Shown: positions 1-13,100, counted from the first letter of the stretch. The stretch is 64,000 bases of DNA from Tetranychus cinnabarinus (GCA_022266195.1 WHVY01000005.1:6076001-6140000); one strand, 5' to 3'. Notes: generated by a model not told the origin, from the letters alone. Made by a program: numbers and translations.

Positions 1-332
1 AATCAAATGAAATTCGGGAACACCAGCAACTTGGATGATCGGTTTTTTTGTAAAGGCCTTGTTGGATCGCAATAGTTGCACATCAAACTTGAGCTCTAAA
101 AAATCACAAAATAAGAAAAATTGAATAAGTATCCGATTAAAACACAAGCATACAAAGTGCTTAATTGATTAACTTGACAAAATTCACCTTTGGTTGGTTT
201 AAGGACCAGTTTAAACAATAAAAGGTTACCCTGTTTGGTTCCAACAAGTAGATGATCTCCATAAGCATGCATACATTCAATGTCCAAAGGATAATTTTTA
301 AGAATAGGAGCTACTCGGTAGATTTCCAACAT
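1..332 (-). CDS. VPS39: VPS39/Vam6-like protein, N-terminal exons (partial)
   Basis: Exon 1 is 188-332 and exon 2 is 1-95, continuing beyond the window. They are separated by a 92-bp GT-AG intron (donor after AAAG, acceptor TTTTTAG) that keeps frame (phase 1). The first residues, with the blocks VAPILKNYPLDIEC and LLVGTKQGNLLLF, match the start of the CNH/beta-propeller domain of metazoan VPS39. Exon 2 adds a SNKAFTKKPI segment corresponding to the next conserved stretch. Known role of the family: VPS39 is the Rab7-binding HOPS subunit that tethers late endosomes to lysosomes. Only about 80 residues are visible, so everything beyond the propeller start is outside the window. The start codon at 332 is the natural family start. 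The gene is divergent from the F-box gene starting at 1166. Confidence 0.85.
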
Positions 333-1165
333 AATAATTGACCAGATTAAACAAATAGGTAAAAAAATTAACAGAAAAACGGTCAGAGAATTGAATAATT
401 AGACACATTGATTAAAAACAAAAAAGGAAAGTAGTTTTTTCAATCAAAACAATTTTCCCTTTCATTGGCGAAAAATTATTCTATCACAACAAAAAGCTAA
501 CTCCATCTAGAGATTGGCAAACAAAACAACTGAAAGGCAATTGAATCAAAATCTCAAAACTTGTCAACTGAATACTCAATCGATTCAAAGCTTGAAATTA
601 ATCAAGAGAAATAATTTAATTACGACAGCATCAATGCGAATTAAATTAAAAATATTTAAAATAGCATATCGAAAGCTCAGACTACACTGTTTGCAGTAAA
701 TTTAGTAAAAGATCAAATTGTTAATTTTGCCCCAAACAGTTGCTTATAAACAAGATTTGTTCTTGAAAAGTCAAATCTCTTGTCATTAATGACATACTGG
801 CTCGTACATTAGTTTGAGCTACAGAGCTGTAACAATTTACAAAATTCAAACCCGATTGAAAAACTATGAAAAAGCCTGTCAACTATAATAATATTGTTTT
901 CATCAAACAACATATTTTAATATTAGGCGCGCTTCAAGATCATATAATTTACCAGCTGTGTGAGTAGCAGGAATTATCAGCACACTTATATATTAACAAT
1001 TATCTGATATTTCTTGTTACAAGTTCTTGTTCTTGTATTTCAAGTTTGTTTCATTGCTTGGTTCATAATAAACTGTTCATCGCTGAATAATTCTTCGACA
1101 TTTGGCCTTTTTATGACTTCAAGCTTCATCTTTTTTCACATTCTTCGTCTTTTAAAGTTGATGAA
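333..1165. promoter_or_regulatory. divergent intergenic region VPS39 / F-box gene
   Basis: This 833-bp AT-rich gap lies between two start codons that point away from each other, so it should hold both 5' UTRs and promoters. I see no convincing open frame and no unambiguous TATA box or initiator. The short frame at 514-699 lacks an ATG start and shows no recognisable domain. Confidence 0.4.
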
Positions 1166-3044
1166 ATGAATATCGATAAATTGCCTGATGACTGCTTATT
1201 ATATATTTTCAATCTTTTCAATAGATTTGAAACTCTTATGGATTGTGCTGAAGGTAAATATAGTTTTCATCTCAATTAACATTGTTCCTATGCTTTGAAA
1301 ACCCTACTAATTGTCTTTAACTATCAACAGTCTGTGAAAGATGGAAATACTTGGTTCTCGAAAGATTACACAATGTTAAATACTTGACAGGTGAGTTGAA
1401 ACTTTAATATGAACACAGATGATAGTAGCAACTCCGTGGTTATCCTGCTAGTTATACTATATTCTTTGAGGATGATGATCGATTAATGGAACTCGAGCTT
1501 CCTGGTTTCCTAGACTCAAGGTTGGTTAATATTATGATTAATATAATAGAGTAAGCAACATAAAATTAAAAATCCAAAACCCAATCCTCAACTTTGCAAA
1601 ATTGGTAAGATCAACGTTGTTATAAAAAACTATCAAATGTAGCCATTACTTACAATATGGCTAGAAGCTAGAATTTGCTTATTAATTCGCTATTCATTTA
1701 TAAATTGTCAATTTAATATTCGAGGAAACAGGATAAGGATCAAATGAACACCTCGAAAAAGGTATATCCATATCTATCAAATAAAATAAATATAAATCAT
1801 CCTAAAATTTGATCATTTTGAGTTTTAGTACGATTAAGGTAAGAAGTATAAACAATTTAGAAAGCGTGAATTAGTGAGGTAAAAATTGAAATCTATTGGT
1901 AAAAAAGTGAAAATATTGATTATCATAATCAATAATCAAAATCAAATTATAATACAATATTATGCAAATTACATTAAATGTAAAATAATAAAGTTTATCT
2001 TTCTCTAGATATTAGATGTTGTAAGACTACTTGACAATGATTTCATCTCAAGTGTAACAGTCAAAGGACTTCAATTTATCTGTGACTATTATATTGATTT
2101 GGAAGACATCACTTGTCGTAATCCATCGCTTGAAATGTTAGCGATAAAACAATTCTCTAGTTTTTTCGCCAATGAGATCCAAGGACCAATAATGAAACAA
2201 TTATTCATAACCAGTTGTACTGTTTCTGAATTTGCCAGTTGTGCTAGATATTTTCCGAATTTGAAACGACTTCACATTGAAAGATACGCTCGTAAGCTAT
2301 TCATTTTCTTGGTTTATTTGACTATCATCTTATAATATATTCATATCTTCTTATTTATGAAACAGGCTCCTCTATTGATGACGAATTTTATGATGGACCT
2401 GTTCTTGAAAAACTTGAGATTTTGGAAATAGTTTTTTATCTTGATTTATACGGGGAACTAAAGCATTATCATGGATTCAGCCTCGCAGATCAATGTCCAC
2501 GTTTGAGAAGTGCCTTTCATTATATTCAAACTGATCAATATTTTCATGTCAACAGTGGAATCAAAAATCATTTCTTAGAAGATTTGGTTCTTCAATTTGT
2601 TAGTATTTTTTTGAAAAATTGCAAAATCAGATTTCTACAATGTTTTTATTCCTAAAATTACAGAATGAACGTCAAGATTGGTCAGTTTTAAGACGCATAT
2701 TGAGCAAGTATCCAAATTTGAAGCATTTGGCGGTCAGAGGAGGCGAAGCAATATCTGATGAAAATATCCCCGAACTTTTAGAGCTTCTCCCTCGTATTAT
2801 TCTTATTGACATCAGATACCCGAGACACAAAGTAACCGAAAAGTCAACTGAATATATTGATCGGTACTGTAAACGTCATAATCGTTCAATCTCATTTTAC
2901 TACCAAAAAAGGTCTAAACTAACAAAGAAATGGCCTCATTTATCAACCAAAAGTGTACGAATCGGTCGTGGATTCGATTTCATGAAATACTGTTTTCTCA
3001 GAAATCATAATGATTTGCCTATTCTACTCGACCCTGATGAATAA
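1166..3044 (+). CDS. F-box (LRR-type) protein, seven exons
   Basis: Exons: 1166-1253, 1331-1390 or 1394, 1452-1520, 1550-1604, 2009-2291, 2366-2598, 2664-3044. The N-terminus (MNIDKLPDDCLLYIFNLF, then VCERWKYL) is a canonical F-box, the Skp1-binding motif of SCF ubiquitin ligases. The rest (for example YFPNLKRLHIE, CPRLRSAFHYI, YPNLKHLAVRGG) has the leucine spacing of degenerate leucine-rich repeats, the substrate-recruiting half. Splice phases fit at all junctions except exon 2 to exon 3. There the strong donor ACAG|GTGAGT gives phase 1, but exon 3 is open only in phase 2. A weaker donor four bases on (GGTGA|GTTG) restores a 390-residue product. The model resembles the expanded F-box family of spider mites. 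An AATAAA overlaps the stop codon (3041-3046). Substrate unknown. Confidence 0.75.
1605..2008 (+). other. intron 4 of the F-box gene
   Basis: This 404-bp intron runs from GTAAGA at 1605 to TTCTCTAG at 2008. It joins phase-0 codons and contains nothing recognisable. Confidence 0.6.
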
Positions 3045-3590
3045 ACAACATTCTATCGAGAAAAAATGTTTAGTTTTGAATATTGAATTTTCATTATTTC
3101 GAAAGGTATTCGATATAAATTCGATCAGTCTAACGTTATCTCTCATATTTAAGATTATGTCACTGATTTGAGACTGAAAAATTGCTTCAACCGGATACTC
3201 TAGTGTAGTTATAAAGATGACATGGACGGTTAATCAACAGATAGCTTTAGTTTTAAATTAATGAAATCATAATAAGTTGATTGGTGTTTAAATTTTTCAA
3301 GTAACCGTGTGTATGAAAGTTGAATGAGTTAATTTGACGCTAATTTGTGATCAATTGTCATTATTGAAGAGCATAAATCAACATTTTTCAGGGTTACAAT
3401 ATTGAAGGAACTGGCAAGTAGACAAACAATTATAACATTATAATCAATTAATAGCACAAAACAAATGCAACTGTGATTTATGAAAGTTAATAGTAAACCT
3501 CTTTAATAAAATACTGAATCATAACTAGTCTAATAGTCAACCATTTCATTGTGTCTAGATTGATTCAACAAAAGTTCAATTTTATCTGAA
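3045..3590. other. intergenic, no feature seen
   Basis: This is AT-rich spacer between the F-box gene and the secreted Sushi-domain gene. It should include the first gene's 3' end and the second gene's promoter. I see no gene-like frame. Confidence 0.4.
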
Positions 3591-4609
3591 ATGATGAAAA
3601 AATTGGCAACAATTTTCAGTAAGTCATTAATAGATGAAACCTGATTCAACAAATTATCTTGTATTTTTCATCAATTACAGCTGCCTTCATATTAACCTGG
3701 CAAACAGTGAACTGTCAATATTATCCATATTACAACAACCCTCCAATCGCCCAACCTTTCCAACCTTACCAGCCTTATCAACCTTACCCACCTTACCCGA
3801 CTCCACAGAGTTACCCATATAACCCTTATAATCCTTATAACCCTAATCCAACGAATTACCCGATAAATCCACCAAATACTTTTCCAACAAACCCGAACTT
3901 ACAAGTTAATCCCAATAATGGTAAGGATAAACTGGCTGATTGAATAAGCTCAACAAACTTATTTTCATTTTCAAAGGATATTGCGCTCCATTGAGTGCTC
4001 CAGCTAACGGATTTTTGACTTCGTTTTGTGGCAACACCTATGGCAGCTCATGTACTTTTGCTTGTTCAGCTGGTTATACTTTGTCTGGACAAGCAACGGT
4101 CACTTGTTTGGGTAACAATTGGTCAGCAACTAGACCCACTTGTGCTGCATCCAGCACTTCAAGTGAGTATTTTGGTTTTTAGGTTTACCAAAAAAACTGT
4201 AATTTTACTTTTATGTGAAACTCTTATCGAATCTGTGTCGATCGAATTCCATGGAAATGGATCGGAAATTGAATTACAAGAATCCTTCATTCGTGATGAT
4301 TTTCGTTCTTTAAAAATTATTTATTCATTATTTAGTTGAAATTCATTTATTCATTTCATTTTATCAAAGTAAAAATAATGAAAAGATTTTTATTCCATTT
4401 CGTTTCAGATATCATTGGATACTGGGCCGTTCCAAACAGGTGAGTGAAACGATAAATCTGACAAAACTCAGAAAGGCTGGCAATCAATTGCTCTGATCAA
4501 GAAAAGGAAAACAATGAAAATCGTTATTGTATGAACATGAAGTTTAACTGTTCAATTCAAGTTACCAAGTTGCAGGGTCAGCTGCACAATAGAAGAAATT
4601 AATTCATGA
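3591..4609 (+). CDS. secreted Tyr/Pro-rich protein with one Sushi (CCP) domain
   Basis: Exons 3591-3618, 3681-3920, 3977-4162, 4409-4439 and 4576-4609 join in consistent phase to about 172 residues. The first exon plus the start of the second encode a hydrophobic signal peptide ending near TVNC. Mature residues of exon 2 are low-complexity PYQPY/PYNPYNP repeats rich in Tyr, Pro and Asn. Exon 3 is a six-cysteine Sushi/CCP module with YCAPLSAPANG, GSSCTFACSAGYTLSG, VTC, W and PTC, the fold used in adhesion and complement-type proteins. The last two small exons are less certain, because the Sushi domain is already complete and other 3' exons could be used. AATAAA at 4695-4700 follows. Likely an extracellular, cuticular, silk or salivary protein, but which of these cannot be told. 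Confidence 0.65.
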
Positions 4610-5293
4610 TTTTAAGATTGGGTCGCAGCCAATATAGATATTTACTGATAAAAATGTTTCAACATTTTAAATTTTCAAATTCATATTCTAAAATAATAAA
4701 TGCCCTAATTGATGAAATTCACTCTTCTCAACAGAGGATGATAGCCTTTAGCCATTTCTGGTGCACTCATCTGGTGATATTGAGACAATAATTTGGACAA
4801 AACTTGGAAAATATGCAACACTCAGGATTTCATTCATCATTATAATCTCAAGCTTTCATGTTGTGGAAGTTTTTTGCTTAGAATCCGTTCGGTTTCGCCA
4901 GAATCTTGTCTTGTTGTTGATACATTGATTTTATAAAATGTATAGAGTGAATCTTCATTGTTCAATAAAATACGATTAAATAACTATCAATAGTCTTTGA
5001 TCATTTACTTAATATTAACCCAAATCTCAGCTTAGTCAACTTTAAGTGACAAACCTCGGTTCACTCTTGGAGTAGTTCGTTTTTTGCACGACTTCGGTAT
5101 CTATTAATAATTGGAATGATAATGAACGTTTAAAACAATTGCCTCTTATTTTACCATTTAAATCAGATCAATGTTCATTTTATCAGTTTCCATGGATTTG
5201 TTGAGTGAGAAAAGATAATCCGATGAGGGAAAGCTAATTGCATTTGCTTTAATTACTGTCATGTTGTTCGCGAATTATCTTTGATTGTTCAAC
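4610..5293. other. intergenic, contains polyadenylation signals
   Basis: AATAAA motifs at 4695 and around 4966 probably terminate the Sushi-domain gene. The rest is AT-rich spacer ahead of the SLC35G1-like gene. No gene-like frame is seen. Confidence 0.4.
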
Positions 5294-7646
5294 ATGGATG
5301 AATCGGGAAACTCCAAGTCAAAAGATTCCAAATTTCACTTCATTTCTCGTCTCAAACCAGTTCCAGGAATCGGAATCTTATTCGCTACATTATCGGGAAT
5401 TTTATTTGCCATAAGCACATCGATGGTTAAATATTTGAACAAAATAAATCCATTTGAGATTCTCTTTTTCAGGTAAGTCATTATATTTTACAAAGTGAGC
5501 TTAATGATTGCCATTACCGTAATTGAACGGAATTAGGTTGTTGAATGTGCACGAAACAAGTTAAATGCCAAGTCGAAATCAAAATCTTTAATTTCTCGAA
5601 TCCGTTTAATGACATTGGATAAGTAACATCATCAAACAATTTACAACCTTTGAGCACTTGAAGTGCCATTCAAGAAACAATTGCAGCTTTAATTGCTCAA
5701 TTGTTGTCTCCTGCCTTTGTATCTACCTAACATGATCGAGTGAAGATACAAAGTATTGTTTACATTCTTGTGCCATTATAATAAAACAATTGAAATTAGC
5801 AATTTTTACAGTTTCATTGATTTTTATTGCATTTGCAAGTCAATCATTAGAGTTGAGTTATAGCAACAAGAATGAATATCAACCAGTGAAATTAATTTCC
5901 ATACATCCATTAACGATAATAGAATTGCATTAAGAAGTTCACTTTGCAAATAAAGTTCCAGTCAATAAACCAGTTAATTGATTTAACAATTACCTTTTCT
6001 TCCAGCATAAAATATCAGAGATTGATGAACTTTAACGCTTCTTTGTATCTCACAGTACATTCAGGTTCATATTATATTTTAGATTGAATATGACGAAATA
6101 TTACATGTATTATCCCACTTTATGAGGTAAGGCTCAAGAAGCTTTTGCCGTCAGTTGCCGTATTCAATTGGTCGAGAAACTTAATCTTGAACTGAAGACG
6201 AAACTTTTCTTCAAATTTTGTGACAGTACTAAGGGCAGAGTTACAGATGCGTTTTAACGGGACTTTGAAAACAAAGGCTTTCATAAACATTGACATTCGA
6301 AAGTCTAGTAAAGTCACAAAATAAGTTTAACCACTTTACCTCATCACAGAGTTTTACAATAGAATCTCAATGATTCTGAACGTATAATGCTCACATCAAT
6401 AGATGGAGACAGTTAATCTGCGGATTCATTTTCTTGAATCAATTGCTTCGATAGTAAATGGAATCTCTTCATGCAATGTTCCAGAGCTCAAGCAATTGGG
6501 TTAATATCGATTGAAAATGTATTTTTAACTTTAATTGAAAAAGATTCGAAAACTTTATTTCTAGATTACTTGACTATAGCCATTTAAAGCAACAATTTGT
6601 TCAAGTTTTTCACACTCCAACTCATTTTTTAGTCTTCACCCTGAAGTGTTGAGTGAATTCGACTTTTCATACAATTCCTATTTCAGTAGATTCTCTCTAC
6701 ATTTTTATTCATATTAAATTGAAACCAATTGTTGAACCAAATAAAAACAATTTTGTTAACCTTTTCTTGCAGATCTGCCGTTCAACTGGTTATCTATTTG
6801 TTACTCATCTTGTACAAACGAGACAACATTAAAGGTAGTCGAGATGAGAGGCTCTGGATGTTGATTGATAACCTGATTGGCTTTGCCTTCTTGGGTCTGG
6901 GTTATGTAGCCATTCGCCTTATATCACTCGGCGATTCATCAGCCATCATCTTTTCATCATCCGTCTATGCTTCCATCTTTGCTCGCTTCATCCTGGCTGA
7001 ACCTTGCAACATCATTAGCATACTTTGCATACTTATCGTCATCTCAGGAGTATTTTTGATTTCCCGACCAACCTTCCTATTCGGCACAACTCACTACTCT
7101 TATTCATCCTTTGATCGAACCCTTGGTCTTGCCTTATCCCTAGCCGCCTCTCTATCTGCGGCTCTATACTACGTCCTGTTGAAAAGAATTCGTAAAACAT
7201 CGACAACCGTTGCAATGTTTTGGTTTTCGTCTACTGGTGCCCTCGGCTCTCTGGTCGTGCTTCTTATTCAAGGTCAATTCACAATCGCCTCAACCGCCAA
7301 GGAGTGGGTTCTACTCATAACGAATGGGTTCGTTGGAACTGCCGGCTTATTTCTACTTGGCTTTGCTCTCAAGCTCGAAGACGCTGGACCCGTTTCTCTA
7401 GCTCGAACCATAGACATTGTTGGTGCCTTCATTATTCAAATAGCATTCTTCCACGATCCAGCACCATGGACAAGCATTCTCGGTTCAGTAATCATAATCT
7501 TTGGTGTTGCCGTTTCAGTGATGAGAAACTACATTCTCAATAAAATGGCAAGAATCACGAAAAAGTCAACATCCAATGAACCAAAAAACATGCAATTAGA
7601 AGCTGTAAACTCTTCCCGGCCAATATCGACAATAAGCTCTCAATAA
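5294..7646 (+). CDS. SLC35G1-like drug/metabolite-superfamily membrane transporter
   Basis: Exon 1 (5294-5472) and exon 2 (6773-7646) join in phase 2 across a 1300-bp intron to give 350 residues, close to the usual length. The product has about ten hydrophobic segments with two EamA-type repeats. Family landmarks include ATLSGILFAISTSMVKYL and NPFEILFFR in TM1/TM2, LGDSSAIIFSSSVYASIFA, SRPTFLFG at the end of repeat 1, and LEDAGPVSLARTIDIVGAF in repeat 2. These align with vertebrate SLC35G1 (TMEM20) rather than with nucleotide-sugar transporters. SLC35G1 has been linked to ER/plasma-membrane calcium regulation and to organic anion transport. The substrate here is not deducible. The C-terminal 30 residues are polar and cytosolic. 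AATAAA at 7768-7773 is a good poly(A) signal. The ATG at 5294 is chosen because the upstream reading has no methionine. Confidence 0.85.
5473..6772 (+). other. intron of the SLC35G1-like gene
   Basis: The intron has donor AG|GTAAGT and acceptor TTTCTTGCAG|A. No internal gene or repeat is recognised. Confidence 0.6.
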
Positions 7647-9640
7647 TCGAAATGTCAAAACAAAAATGATTCCAATTCCATTTCAAAACTCATAATCGTA
7701 AATTAAAACAAAAGTGAAAATAGACAAAATTCAAACAAAAACATTTCCAAACTGAACTGTAAAAAGAAATAAAAATTTCCATCAACATTTTTCATCCTTT
7801 GACTTTTAATGCCTTTTAATAAACCATAAAACAGACTAAAAGAAGATGAAAAAAACTTGATTTTACCAGAAAAAAAAACTTTACTGGTTACTGATGACGA
7901 AAAATGGCACATTTTTTCGATGCTTGTAATGAGCAGTAAAAATGTTCAATTGATAATCATTCAACTCCCAACTGGGATTCAGTCTTTTACTGATAATTTA
8001 GTGGTTCTCAATGAAATGCTTGCTAAGCATAAAAATAACAGTTTTTGTCTGTAGAATCGAGAAAAAAAGAAACAAATTTTTCTTCCATCAACTTTTCATC
8101 CTTTTCCAATTTCCAATGTTATTGAAACATTTTCATCTCTTTTACCCTCCAACTGTTTCAACTGATTCTCTAGCTTGTCATCTCTGAATTTCATGAAAAC
8201 TAAAAGTGCTGATCATCAAGAGTGAAAATGAATGGCACTTGACTTTACTTATGTTTAAATTGAAGATTAAAATGAAATTGTAAAAGTAACTTTAATTTCT
8301 CGAACATTTACATTAGCTGATTCCTAAATTGTTTAATCAATTGTCTCGATATAATTGACTCTCAATCTTTACACTCGACAAATTAACTCTTTGAGTTGTC
8401 AAATTGTTGCAAACAAATATCGTGGAATCAATGAGAATTGAGATTTATCTGTTGACTTTTTGCTTTGTTCAACATTCACAATGCAATGGTAAGCAAATGT
8501 AAAGTTAATAATGATGTTGAAGGAAAAAGATTCAACTAAATTGTCACTTTTCAACAAATTAACAAATTGCTTTGGAATAAAAAGGAAAAGAAAGTCTCGA
8601 AATGTTTTATAACTGCGATTTATTAGCCATGCAAACACCCAGAACTGGTTCCATGGTTTAACCAGTCAAGTCTATTAATTCAATGAGTTGATTCGAAACA
8701 CTTTATCACTGAAAGTTCAAAGATGCATGTCACTGGTAAACCAATAAACATCAATAAATCAAAAGCAAACCAAATCGATGATTGCAAGTCGAACTTTCTT
8801 TCTCTCGATTGTAACCTAGCAAAGTGCTTGAATGTCCAAAGTTGTAACTCAATGTTCGATCATAAATTTTAGGTGCTTTTCTTGGTTTTTTTTCAGGAGA
8901 AATCTTTTCTTTCAACAGAAAGGGCAATATTTTACAGAAAAGTATTGAGATGAGAAAATGATGACTGGGAGGGAAAATGGTAACCTTGATGTGTGATGTT
9001 ATTGAAATGAGATTAAAGACAAAAGTCGAAAATTTTGTACATTCAGAATGTTCCATTGATGCGCAGGATTTTCATGGTAAACATTCCCAAAGTTTCTTGT
9101 GAATCTTCATCTTCATCTTTTCCTTTCATTCACTTGTTCAATTTGACGTTATTATTTGAAAAGCTTTTCATGATGAATTTTTTCTTCTTTTTTCGGTTCA
9201 ATTTTTCTCCTCATTTTCACATTAACATGGTTCATTGTAAACAAATTGTTCAAACTTTTAATTAAACGAAATAATTCGATTCCTTCCAATCATTTTTCAT
9301 CTCAAATTCAGTCTCACCTTGAATCAATTTCATCATTTGTGCTTCAATTGTGAGTTGACAATCAACAGTCAAGAGAAAAGAAAAGATGAAAACTTTTGTT
9401 CGTACAAATGTGAACTTCATTTCGTTCAAATTAACTTTGCCTGATTACACGTTTCGTTTACCATGGTTATTCATCGATTCACTGGTTAAATGAACATTAT
9501 TCAATCGATGGATTGAAATGAATTCAAAGTGTAAAGTAGTTTAAAGTTTTGATTGAAAGTTTGTTATGAATTGAGAGAAGAAAAAGTTGCGTCTTTTTTC
9601 GTTTGCCTTACAATTCCTTCTGTTCCTTGCCTGTTTCGAT
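7647..9640. other. intergenic, likely 5' region of the neuropeptide receptor
   Basis: About 2 kb of AT-rich sequence. Apart from the SLC35G1-like poly(A) signal at 7768 I see no supported gene. It probably holds the promoter and any 5' UTR exons of the GPCR starting at 9641. Confidence 0.35.
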
Positions 9641-10165
9641 ATGAATGAAACCATGATTAACATTTCTGTTCTTCGGGAAACCCTTGATTCAGTTAGGGAT
9701 CATTCGGCCAATCAGGTGACCAATGTCAACTTTAACCAATTTGTTTCTTCGTTGAGAAGAGAATCCATTCTGGAGATTGTTTTATACTCATTGCTCTTTG
9801 TTTCTGGTGCCATTGGAAATTTATGGGTTTTCTTCAAGCAACGACAAAAGTGTCAACGCGATGCAAGGATCAACTATCTTCTTCGTCACCTCAACTATGC
9901 CGATATACTTGTCATCTTTGGTACCATTTTGATTGAGATCATTTGGAGGATCACAGTCTATTGGCATGGAGGTGAAATTTTGTGTAAACTTGTTCAAACC
10001 TTCAGGATATTTGGTGTCTACCTATCTTCCATCATGCTCATCTGTATTTCAGTTGATCGATACTTTGTTTTCGTCCATCCGTTAAGCTTCATCAATCGAG
10101 AGAAGCGCAAAAAGATACTAATCCATGCCTCGTACGTGGTCAGTGCAGTATCAGCTTTGCCTCAA
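9641..10165 (+). CDS. GnRH/AKH/corazonin-type neuropeptide GPCR, exon 1 of 3
   Basis: This gene spans 9641-58404 with exons 9641-10165, 56872-57070 and 57986-58404, joining in phases 0 and 1 to 380 residues. Exon 1 encodes an extracellular N-terminus with N-glycosylation sites (NET, NIS), TM1 (GN60), TM2 (NYAD, D88), TM3 with the disulfide Cys115, DRY at 139-141 and TM4 ending SALPQ. This is a rhodopsin-class receptor. The LPQ...FHIKRHP...PEF.QC loop and the TM5-TM7 pattern place it in the GnRH/adipokinetic hormone/corazonin/ACP receptor superfamily, which signals from the plasma membrane, typically via Gq. Which of those ligands it binds I cannot decide. The frame is open from 9575 without an ATG, so the first methionine at 9641 is taken as start, unless an upstream exon is spliced in. 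Confidence 0.85.
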
Positions 10166-13100
10166 GTAAGTTCAATCCAATGATCAGTAGAAGCTTGGAA
10201 TCACTTTGTTAATCAAAATGCAGACTATTTACTCATAACGTGGCCCAATGGTAAGACAATAGTAAACATTGCTCAAAGGTAGACATTCAAATTCCAGTCT
10301 AGACGTGATAAAACCTTATTCACCCAACTCCCAATGCTAGAGTTTAGTCTTACCATGCTAGACCTGGACAAAACTGCCGATTCAACCAACAATGCATTTG
10401 AACTTTGTCAATATTAGAAAGAGTCAAATAATAAGCTATGTTTATCACGATTTGAAAACTGCACTGATGATCGAACCAATTAAAGATTGAACGGACGAAA
10501 AGCTAATTAACTGCTAAGCTAATCGCAAATTAGTTCAACTTTTTCTTGTAAGGTTTAGATTTGTCTGAAAGAAGAAAACTTGAAAAGTGTTTTCTCTGCA
10601 TTCAAACAGCAATCAATAGCCTTTCATAATAAATAAACATTTTCATTCAACTTTTAAAATTCAAAGAAAAGTCGAAACTGAAATGCAATCATTTCTGATG
10701 AACCTCTAACAACTAACTGAAAGAATCGATTTTGAAGTCTTTGTTAAAGCTTTTGAATCTTGAATTTCGAATAAAGAAGGTAAATATTTCTTTCTCTTCA
10801 CCAAACGAAGTGATTAATAAGCATTTAAATGTTGAATTACATTGTAAATCCGAGAAAATCTGAAAGTCTCTTTTCATTTGTCTTGAAGTTCCTATTGGGT
10901 ATGAAAATGAAATGTCATGCTTTGAATGTTGACAAGCGTCAAATGTATCACTTTTAATAAACTGAATAAACCATGAATCGAAAGGAAACTGACAAATTTA
11001 TATTCAGCAAAATATTGTGACAAGTCATGGAATTGAAATTATTGCAAAATGTAATGATAATGAGAAACAATTTTACGCAATAAAACGTAATAATACATAA
11101 AAGATGATTAATAATTTGATGCAGCTTTTATAACAATTGATGGCCCAGATATTTGCCTTCATGTTTCATTCCGTTGTTCATTTGGTCAAAGAAGATATTC
11201 CCAGTTCATAGGCTTTCATTATAACATGGAACCAAAAATTGTTCATTCGCTTCTTTTTATTTCTTAATATAATAATACTGTTATGCTTTTCCTTTTACAA
11301 TTGATAACTTTCATGGTTTGTCACCTTTTCATGGGTTTACCTTGAAAAGCGAGTTGCATTTGTATTCTGAAGTTAAACATTATTAATTTAGATGATGTTC
11401 CAGGTTCCATGAAAGCTCTCTTAATTTTACGTTCCAATCCATTTCAATGTTTTGTCACACAAAATTGACTTCATGTTCATAAACTTTCCTCTTGTTTAGT
11501 ATTTCATTCACGACCCTTCAACTTATTCAATCAACAATTGACCGTAACAACGAGAAAAGAGCATTTAGAATTTCAAATTTCAATTCCTTTCCATTGCATG
11601 ATATTACAATCAGTGAGAAAAGGACAATTTAAAGTGGAAAAAGCAGATTAAATAAAAGATCAGAAACCGCAAATTGACATGGATTTGTAGCAAATATTGA
11701 GACAGAATAAAGTTTCTCCTGAAAATGTAACCTTTGTTAGGATTAAATCAACTCTAGTCTTGAGTTGTAACTATTGTGTTCATATTTTGGAATCAGTTTT
11801 GTATCAATTCAGAGTATTGTTACAAGCTGTGAAATAATCCATTGATGTTCATCAAATTTTGAGTTAAATCTTGACTTTTGAAACTCTTCACTAATACTTT
11901 AATACTTTACTTTGCAATAAAAAGCTTGTTAAAATGGTGAAATCAATTTTAATCGCTGTTGTACCAATAATGTACCTTTCGTTCACATTGTTAAACTAAG
12001 GATTTAATGAAATCTAACGTTTTTTCCTGACGAAATAAGCAATCAAAAACTTAGACGACAAACAAATATTGAGGTTCGATGTTATTATTGCTAAAAGGAG
12101 TTTACATAAACATCTTGTTATAATTAGTTCGTTGATGAAGTAAGAAATTATATAAAGGTTTTGGATAATGATGCTTGATCAAGTGTAAATAAATGTTTCA
12201 AAACACTAAATATAAACAGAATGCCTGCTTTTGTATCAATACGTACAAAACAAACTCGCAAAAGCTTCCAATAAGTCCGCAAAAACCGCAAACGAATTGT
12301 TAAACCTGGATATTTGGATTTCAATGCAATTGAAAGTCAAACAATCATTAGAGAGGTTCAGAGAGACCAATACTTGGCTCTTTCCCGTTAACTATTAATA
12401 AACAACTGTGTTCAATCCAATTCCAACAATTAAATACTTCATATTGAATGGGGAATATTTGCCGAATTGATAAACTTCTTTTCCATATTTGCAAAAGAAT
12501 ATCGAAAAGAATATGAAAATTTTCTGAAGATTGAATTCTGCAAAGAGTTGGCTTCCCATTGCGATCTATTGATTAACTAAACTTTCTTATTATTATTGCA
12601 TGCTTTGAAAACTAGAAAAAGAGGAACACTTTTCATTCCAACATTTTCGTATTACTTTACAAGCGTTTGAATGATGGGATTTTGATGCATTTTTAGTTTC
12701 GTTTGATTCCTTTGTTGACAATTTTTATGTTTATTGACGATCAATGCAATTGAAACTTAATGGTTTAAATAGCGACTAAAATTAGGAATAAAGATGGAAA
12801 ACTGTTTCGACTTTATTCGTTTTCAATATTTCACTTTTGGCATCATTAGAATTAGATTATTTCTTTGCTTCTGCTGATCTTTTCTTAACGTTTCCATGAT
12901 ATTTAACATCGAAATGAAGAAAAATGTTAACTTGATAAACATGAAATGCAAACAAGAAAAGGTATATTTAGATACACTTTGAGATTCATTTTTACCTCTT
13001 TCAATGTTTACAAATGATTTTCAAATTTCTCTTTCCGTTGATTTATTTACTTTCAGAATGTAGTTTTGATTATCTGAGTATTCTGTTGCTCATCTCATAA

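Noticed and set aside
9587..9640. Upstream extension of the GPCR frame reading like a hydrophobic leader
   Set aside because: There is no ATG before 9641 and a stop lies at 9572-9574, so it would need a TTG start. The ATG at 9641 is preferred.
10234..10305. Possible tRNA gene (A-box TGGCCCAATGG, B-box-like ATTCAAATTCC at tRNA-like spacing)
   Set aside because: The acceptor, D and T stems do not pair. At most it is a decayed tRNA-derived SINE, too weak to list.
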